Positions 57,101 to 64,000 of a DNA stretch of 64,000 bases are shown piece by piece. Source of the DNA: Trichosphaerium sp. ATCC 40318 (Eukaryota > Discosea > Flabellinia > Trichosidae); the NCBI GenBank assembly GCA_038496445.1, contig JALMLS010000564.1, positions 186,001 to 250,000 of the forward strand. The letters run 5' to 3'. The translations under genes were made by a program, and so were the position numbers. The stretch's first letter is position 1, and each line of letters starts with the position of its first letter. Below the pieces are notes generated by a model. That model was given only the letters and a program-made list of their open reading frames with translations, was not told where the DNA came from and did not search any database.

Positions 57101-58090
57101 TAACTGTAATTATATCTGGCCACTAGTATAGCATGCGCAATGAAGCACCTACATGACAACTCACTGGCACGTTACTTCGAACAAGAAAAAATCAGAAAAA
57201 ACAACTTATTAATCTACTATTAGATACATCGTTATCTAACAAATAAAACAATTCTGGTTAGTAAAAACTGAAAAAAGAAAATAAGTAACGGCAAAAACAC
57301 TAACGCATAGTTTTTTAAATAGGTTGATAGCTCAGGAGAGGCAAAGATAGCAGATTTTGGTATGATCACGTGACAAAAGGAATACCCATTTAACTTACGT
57401 ATTAAGGTCACGCAACCAAAATGGATGATACTGAGCCAGCAGTAACAGATCCTGAATTTAATAATGGTACGTATTTATTAGAAACTTCTCTTTTTTGAAA
57501 AAACTGTAACACATTGGTTTTTTTTAGTTCCAATTGCACGGTGGTTACCTCCTGAGAGTACGGTGATAATAACTTATGATAAGTCATGTTGATTTTATTT
57601 ACGATAGGTCTTGGTGCCATTAAATTCTTCTCAAAGCACAGTGATGTACGTTTTTGATATGTGTTAATTTGTTCTGATTATTTGTTTAGGTTTGGATGTT
57701 CGGCTGCGTTTTGTACTCAGTATGTTTCATAGCTCGCATACAATGACCTAACATAAATACAAATATAGATCACAACCCAGATGGAACCTCATCACGGTAT
57801 AGAAAACACTGAACTTGCTGTAAAAATAGCGTAAGCAAACACTTTGCCAATCTTTTGATTTGCGCCTAACTTTTCTGACAGAGACCATCAACTAACACCA
57901 ACACCGCCATCACATTGTATACCAAGTCTCAAACGCATGATGCTAAGGTGTTGGTCTCAAGAACCTGAACAAAGACCAAGTTTCACTCGGGTACAAAAAA
58001 CATGAAACATTTGGTTTTGTAAATTTTTTTTAGATGTGTCAGAAGCTTTCAAGGTACTCAAGAGCTGAAAGTAGATGTCGTGTAGCATAG
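54145..58090 (+). CDS. PB1-domain kinase with a second, aberrant kinase domain (tandem kinase)
   Basis: Residues 15-90 form a PB1 domain with the acidic OPCA loop (ITYFDETDEEFDID). A Ser/Pro-rich linker follows, then a TKL-type kinase: LGQGAYGSVSMAKW, IIALKKLQVGKM, EEELSVFRTLDHPFVIKFLG, GIIHRDLHSGNILL, ISDFGLSR, GYIAPESIKRD, CWHQDPHGRPTFEHVKGML. A 55-bp GTAAGG intron keeps the frame into a basic linker (MSPLPSKRMPTRKGSIRA) and a second domain: VIASYFGTDVYRGKL, VTCIVKKD, ASEVAIM, HPHIAQFYGVWVADNPILIL, HRYLTNKTILV, KIADFGHATKMDDTEPAV, PIARWLPPES, HSDVWMFGCVLYS, MMLRCWSQEPEQRPSF. Its HRD Asp is Tyr, and the intron before it lacks a clear AG acceptor. Without the linking intron there would be two genes (break near 56441/56386). 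First domain looks active; the second looks like a pseudokinase or decaying. Confidence 0.68.
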
Positions 58091-58571
58091 CTAATAGCCA
58101 ACCTCTTCATGACGTTTTTAGCACTATGTAAAAAAAAACCAATCAGCCCTCTGTCTATAATCATAAACTGTTAACCAAATGGTAGTTACACATTTTATCT
58201 TATCAAGTTTTTTATTAGTTTCTAACCAACAAAATTGTTGCCATACTCAAAAGCACTCCATCTAAAAAATGGGCAGAGATAGCGAAAATTGTTGTTACAT
58301 CGTTTAGGATGGTAGTAATTCTTTGCGTTTGTTGTTGCTTGCCGTTCTATTTTCAACCATCGTCAAATCTTCATCTACCTTACGGAGATCTACCGCTCCC
58401 TACTCGAACAACAAGAGAGCAATGTAGTGAAGAGCAATAGAGGAATTCTAATATAACCAGACTTCTTGATTACTGTGAAGTAAAAAGCTATCTATCATAA
58501 TAATCTGGTTTAAATGTTGTGGATTGCTAACAAGCTTGTTAATAACAACACATGGACTACTAATGTCAAGT
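58091..58571. other. convergent intergenic region
   Basis: Between converging 3' ends. One minus-strand frame of 32 codons (GAVDLRKVDEDLTMVENRTA and on, about 58310-58405) reads protein-like, but I cannot attach it to a start. Otherwise nothing seen. Confidence 0.35.
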
Positions 58572-60425
58572 CTAACGCACCAAAACCTTGTTATACTGAC
58601 TCACAATAAAAGAACGTCTAGTAGCCTCCCAAATACGTCCTGTATGACTCAACCAATCCCTGCAAGAATTGTCAACAAAGGTCAAGAAAAATACTCTTGA
58701 GGAGATTGAAGAACAAAAGCACTTGGTTAAAGAAGACCGTGGTTTAGAGTGTTGATCACGTACTTTTCAGAGACACTTTTTACCCAGCGAGGTATACGCA
58801 TAGAAAGTACTTTTTGTCTAAATTGATCAAGTAGAACTTGATAGTTGTCTCCAATATTAATCTAAAGATTAATAATCAGTACAACATTTAAAAAAAGTAC
58901 ATGTTCTGTTCTTGCTTTAACGAGGCTGTAAATTTACTTACTTGTGCATTGCTTGCTGGAAGAACGTAAAAATTGACATGTGCTTCACCATCTTTTTCTA
59001 GACCAGGCGGAGCCACAGATCCTTAACATTGTTAGATCAGTAAAAAACAATCTCAAAAAAAATTATTTTTATGTTGTTTTGTTTTACCTTTTCTAACAAA
59101 TGGTTGGCCCTTGTAGTATGTGTCGAGTGTTTTACGTAAAGCTTTATATTGAGAAATATTCAAATGTGATGCGGGGACCTTGTTGAATACAAAGACTACT
59201 TCTGGCCAATGTTCTGGAATAATCTTCTTCAAAGGACCTTTTTAATAAGTTAGGTAAAAACTCAAAAGTTTCTTGCAACTACCTTTCTGGGTTGTCGCCT
59301 TTTGTACATTCAGTATCGTCTGTTTCAAGTTATTAGTAATGTAGGGTAGCTATTGTGTGTACGTACTTGTACTGAAATGTCAAGAGAAGGATCTGGAAGC
59401 CCGTGTTTAAGTATCATTGATGTTTTGGTAAATTTTAGTATTTCTTCATCTATAATCCAATCTACAACTACTAGAACAACATGACATACAGCCATTGTAA
59501 ACGCAGCACTCTGTAGACACTAAATACTTAATTAAAATACGTAAATACGAGTCTACAAAAACCACAAACCTGAAGTTCGTTCAAGTTCTCATAAGAAACA
59601 ATATCTTGAGGTAAATTCGGCTCGTTTCTGACAATAGATGTCAATACTGATGGGCTATATACTGGTTGTGTATCAAGGAATATAAATCCGTCTGACTGGC
59701 GTAGGAGTTAAGGTAAAACAGCAGGCTCAAAGATGTCTTGTCGAGCTTTTTTCAAGGCCTTGAAAGAAACTTGGTACCTGTAGAGCTACATCTACACCAG
59801 CTGTTGAGTGAGTGCTTGACAGAATATGGTCCAGTGTTGAAGGAGAAAAAGGTCCGGTCCTCCCTTTGGCAAGCGTCAATTAAACTTTTCAGCACAACAA
59901 ACAGTACCTCTGCCAGAATACAAATAGTTCACTAGAGTGGTTTTACCTACGCCTTGTCTGCCTTTTTGGCTATTTAGTACAAGAATTGGTGCATCTACAA
60001 TTACCTATCACGCCTATGGCACAGAATGATGTATTTTCAGTAAATACGCCTAATTTTTCTATTAGACAAGCTGTGTGAGTGTTGGAAGGACCTTTTAGAG
60101 TTCCACCAATAAATTCGTTATGCGAGTTTATTAATTTATGTGAGGGATGGTTTCTGGTTCTAGAAGAACCAACTGTCTCGCTCTTATTGTGTAATAATAC
60201 TTTATTGGCTTTCTGTATAACTGGTCGCTGTCTAATACCCTGTATTACTGTAGGAGGCTGAGCTTGGTCCTGATAACGTTTTTTACGACGAGAATCGTTT
60301 TGGCGCATGTCTCTCATTTCATCGCGGTCACCTCGCCTACCCTTCTGAAACACACGTTTGTTGCGTGTTGCACCCGGAGAGCCTTCATTTGAGCGAGTAT
60401 TTCTCATACCTTTTGGCTGTAACAT
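58572..60425 (-). CDS. SMG9: SMG9-like nonsense-mediated decay factor
   Basis: A basic disordered N-terminus (MLQPKGMRNTRSNEGSPGAT) precedes a GTPase-like fold: LGVFTENTSFCAIGVIG, a P-loop read across introns as QGVGKTTLVNYLYS, SDGFIFLDTQPVYSPSVLTS, AAFTMAVCHVVLVVVDWIID, WPEVVFVFNKVPASHLN and VNFYVLPASNAQ. The C-terminus DWLSHTGRIWEATRRSFIVS then QYNKVLVR matches the SMG9 ending (W-x-x-x-x-x-R-I-W-x-x-x-R-x-S). SMG9 pairs with SMG8 to restrain the SMG1 kinase in nonsense-mediated mRNA decay. 'LDTQP' after the second strand is a family hallmark. About ten introns. Its presence implies an SMG1-dependent NMD branch in this organism. Confidence 0.8.
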
Positions 60426-60683
60426 GCTGCAGTGTATGGTACCCTCCAGACACGTTGTGCTAAGTTACACTGTTATTATTGGTACAAATACAACAACAAT
60501 TAAGGCACAGCTTTTTTAATTGTACGTATTGTAATTGTAAAGAAACTAAGCCAACGTAACACGTACGTGTCCTATATGCGTTATTGCTCAACTAGCGCAA
60601 ATACACCTTATAAAAAGAACAACCAAACACACTTTCCGTTGAGTTGCTTATTGCGCTTAGAGCAAAATGAAACAACGGCTGTT

Positions 60684-63600
60684 ATGAGTAAAGTATGGCT
60701 AAAATCAGAAAAGCGCCCTGTGGACTCAAAACGTCATACAACCACAGGGAATATGTCAACAGTGCGTACAAAGTTGAATGGTAGTCAACCTGCTCCAGTG
60801 ATTCCCCAAAGAGCCGATTCGGTCCGTACAAAGAAACCAAGGGATCGCAAAGGCAGGAAGACACTCAAATTCAAAAGTAAAAGAGATACGCAGACTTCAA
60901 ATAATGTCAGCACAAAATGTACTCATCAATAGGGTATTCGCGTCTATTAACAGCTCACTAGATGCAAAAGCAATAAAAGAAGCAAAAAAAAGCCCAAGTA
61001 ATTCTCTTCAAGCAATAGCCGACTACAACGGAAGCCAAGCGGATGGTGACATACATTTTCAAGCTGGTGACATTATTATTTTGCTCAATAAAGTAAATGT
61101 ACGCAAAAACCCGGCAAAACAGTGACAACAATCACTAAACGCGCATTAGCACCCATGGTGGACAGGATTCGCAAATGGAGAAGTCGGTTTTTTCCCATCC
61201 AACTTTGTTATGGATGTTGCTAAGGATGAAGCGCACTCTCAAGGCCATAACGCGCAAGGTACTGCAATGTTTGATTTTTCTTGTTTGGTTTAGCGCAAAA
61301 ACGCTAGCACGCAAGTACCTTTCAACTTACACGTTTTACATAGGATACATTGGTACTGCTGTTGCTCTAACTGAGTTTCCTGGCCATTTATCGGGTGATC
61401 TCGGGTTTGAAAGTGGTGATAAACTGAAGGTTATACATGCACTTGCGGTACGGCGTAGATTTAATTACTATGAAAAAAGAAGCCAATATATATATGCGTT
61501 TATTTACCCTTTCCGGAATAGCATCCTTGGTGGTACGCTGAACTACGTGGTCGTCAAGGATTTGTACCTTCGAATTTTTTGACAGATGTTTCTTGGATCA
61601 GTGGTAAAGCACCAACGGGTATAGATACTGATGAAGGTACTGAAGTTATACCAAGACGCGATACTGTCAATGAGTATCATAAATTACGACGAACTACAGA
61701 AGTGCGACATTATAATTTTGCAGCGAGTTGTTATCCTAACATATTCACAACAGGGTCATGTAAAAGCGGAAAAAACGCTACAGAATAAGTGGATCAAAGC
61801 AAAGATTCCACTAGTTAAACCAAGAGAAGGAATAAAAATGCAAAGAGAACCCTTAAAGGTATAAACAGCTTTTCTGTTTAGCTCCATGTTTTTGGGGTTG
61901 TATTGATTCTGTCTAAATCATTCTTTAGAGGGAACTTATGAATAGTAGCAATACCAAAGTTGATCAAAGCCCTACTGACGAATGGAAACGCACCTTCCCT
62001 GCGAACAAAAACACCCGCCCAATAAATCGCCTTGATATACTTGAGTATAACCCGCGAAACGGAGATAGAGATAAACTACCACGCAGCAAGTACGTCGACT
62101 TGAAAGAAACTTTTATTTCATGTTTATTCACGTTTTTTTAGATCAGTTGAGCGTGTCCCAAGTCTCGTTCGAGCAAAGACACAATCTGAACTCGATGACG
62201 TTCTACCTCCTAGTTATCCTCCTCCACCTACACCATCTCCACAAACTCCATCAAATCTATCCCCTCATAAACCTTCAAAAAAACGTGCAGCGCCAATGTC
62301 TAGAGCTTTTTCTGTTGCTGTAATAAAATCACCTCGACAAGGAGCGAGATCAAACTCACCAAGGTTTAACAGACCAAAGAAACCCATTAGAAGACCGTCT
62401 CCTCTTGGTAGACCTAAGCCAACACGTGCTCCATCTCCAGTACCTCAACCGAGCTCATTGACAAAGGCTACAGGCGCAACTGAACTACAAAGGTAAGTTA
62501 GTACAAAAAATTGTGTTTAACCTTAACTTTCCTTGACAGGCCAGCAAGTGACCCAGCAATTAATGAAAAAGCTCAACCTAAATTCAGTAGACCAAAACCT
62601 CCAACTCCAAAAGCTAAAAGAGGGTACGTTATAACTATTGTGGTGAAAGAATTGAAAATTTTTTTATTGCACTAAATTATTTTTTTACTGACAATTCATC
62701 AAAACAGGCCGTTATCTAAGCTCAAGTTAAATACTCCAAACCGCTGTTCTTGTTTCCTGCCATTATATATGCAAGTTGGTGTTGAATCCTTCTTTACTGT
62801 ACCTATAACAGAGGAGCAAAGTATTGAGGGTATGTTCTTATGCTCATAAGTTTTTTTGGTTTTTTTTGCACTAACCCTTGTTGCCTAGATGTAACTGTTG
62901 AAGTGAAAGACAAAGGTGGTAAACTTCAAACTTACGAAGTACATTTCAGCTTTGATCTTTGTATTTTTAACACGTTGTAGGTAAAAGCTGGCCAGTCTAA
63001 GGCTTCAGTTAGAGTTGTATTTACGCCACCAAAAGAAGGATCATACTCTTTTAATATATCCGTATGTTCCCAGCTCATTGATGGATGTCCTTTCCAAATG
63101 AGCACAGATTCTGATAAAACAGAAGATATGCTTGTACAACTTGAAAGAGATCTAGCACGGTATGTAGACTCCTTACTTCAATACAATGAAGAACTCACTT
63201 AAATTTAAAGGTTGGAGCCAACTCCTGAACCTATACAGATTCAAAAGAAGCATAAAAGGATGAGTATGAGACCACTTCCATTCGCTGGTGAAGAAGGCAC
63301 GTGCAAAATTAGTTTGACCTTGGCTAACCTTTTTCTTGTATATAGATTCATCAAAGAGATCCTCTCAGAAGATTAAAAGTGGAGGAAATAATTCTGTAGC
63401 TATTACACCGCCTGTTATAAGGCGTGCTAAAGATGTTGCACCTCATACAGAAGTAATAACATCAAAGTATGTTAACACCTTGTTATCTGAAAGGCTAACA
63501 ATTTTATCTAGGCGTACTTCTCATTCACCTGAACGGCCTCTTATACTACCGTATGTAATTTTCTTGTTTAATTCAAGATACTGACTGCGATCTACATAGC

Positions 63601-64000
63601 CTACCAAAAGGAACTGAGTTATCTGACCATAAATCATGGGATATTGTTAGAGTTTGTCAGTGGTTACTTACTATTAATATGGAAAAATATATTCCTATTT
63701 TCCAACGTGAAGCAATCACTGGATCTAATCTATGTGATTTGAAAAATGATAAAGTATTACAGGAGGAACCATTCTCTATTGAGAAATGGGGTCACAGGAA
63801 CACTATCATTCATGCTATTCAAAATCTTGAAAAAAGTACGTATTTTATTTATTACAATACACTTGGTGTTGTTTTCTTACTGTTCCTTCAAGATTTAGCG
63901 CTTAAGGTATCTCCACCAAAGGTTGTTCCTTGCCCGGTTGTATCAAAAACACCCAAGAAGAAGGGTTTAGTAGGTCTATTGAGTACGTAGTGTAGTTTTG
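60684..64000 (+). CDS. scaffold with two SH3 domains, Pro-rich region, filamin-type Ig repeat and SAM domain; probably continues past the edge
   Basis: Starts MSKVWLKSEKRPVDSKRH. SH3-1: LQAIADYNGSQADGDIHFQA, WWTGFANGEVGFFPSNFV. SH3-2: VALTEFPGHLSGDLGFESGD, WWYAELRGRQGFVPSNFL. A Pro-rich segment with PPSYPPPPTPSPQTPSN and RPKKPIRRPSPLGRPKPTRA could bind SH3 domains in cis or trans. Then a filamin-type repeat (VKAGQSKASVRVVFTPPKEG then SYSFNISVCSQLIDGCPFQ) and a SAM domain (WDIVRVCQWLLTINMEKYIP, SNLCDLKNDKVLQEEPFSIE). The last exon ends LVGLLST with a stop, but a GTACGT donor sits on that spot, so the gene may go on. Two more start choices lie upstream (60576). About twelve introns. Divergent from SMG9. 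Confidence 0.78.

Overview
This window is nuclear DNA of a compact, intron-rich, AT-leaning unicellular eukaryote. Almost every gene is broken by many introns of about 33-100 bp. The 5' splice site is most often GTACG or GTAC rather than GTAAGT, and the 3' site is usually TAG or CAG after a T-rich run. Intergenic gaps are commonly 60-400 bp and several gene pairs are divergent. The gene set (CK2 beta, Rpt6, SMG9, coilin, filamin-type repeats, SH3/SAM scaffold, tyrosine-kinase-like receptor, EF-hand LPCAT) fits an amoeboid or flagellate protist near Amoebozoa, Apusozoa or unicellular Holozoa. The species cannot be named from the sequence. Nothing prokaryotic, no phage, no CRISPR, no intact transposon and no tRNA or rRNA gene was recognised.

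Layout. 1-0.7 kb: a pore-less voltage-sensor-like membrane protein running off the left edge. 0.9-4.7 kb: a filamin-repeat protein and a TerC-family membrane protein. 5-8.4 kb: an F-box/armadillo-like gene and an F-box gene with a second, inverted copy at 33.4-34.3 kb. 8.4-13.3 kb: a degenerate sirtuin, an adenosine-deaminase-like enzyme and an aminopropyltransferase (spermidine/thermospermine synthase type). 13.4-20.4 kb: a mitochondrial PPR-like protein, a large leucine-rich-repeat protein and a small 4-TM protein. 20.8-26.3 kb: an FMN-dependent 2-hydroxyacid oxidase anchored by one TM helix, CK2 beta and a protein of W/GG/YP/W repeats. 26.5-29.9 kb: a receptor kinase with kelch ectodomain. 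30-35.7 kb: a UIM-like protein, a NADAR-domain enzyme, a GPI-type mucin-like surface protein, the F-box copy and small ORFs. 36.3-42.3 kb: a helical-repeat protein, coilin and the proteasome ATPase Rpt6. 42.3-47.4 kb: a 5-kb stretch with no gene I can resolve. 47.4-64 kb: LPCAT with EF-hands, an F-box/LRR protein, a methyltransferase-like protein, an M20 peptidase, a PB1 kinase followed by a second aberrant kinase domain, SMG9, and an SH3-SH3-filamin-SAM scaffold reaching the right edge.

Functional themes. There is no operon logic, but several classes recur: ubiquitin/proteasome components (F-box genes, Rpt6, UIM-like protein, possible SP-RING), signalling modules (three kinase domains, PB1, SH3, SAM, CK2 beta), RNA biology (coilin, SMG9), and cell-surface proteins with Pro/Thr-rich stalks (kelch receptor, GPI-type protein). 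Exon joins below were reasoned by hand from phase and splice signals, so gene ends are generally firmer than individual exon boundaries.
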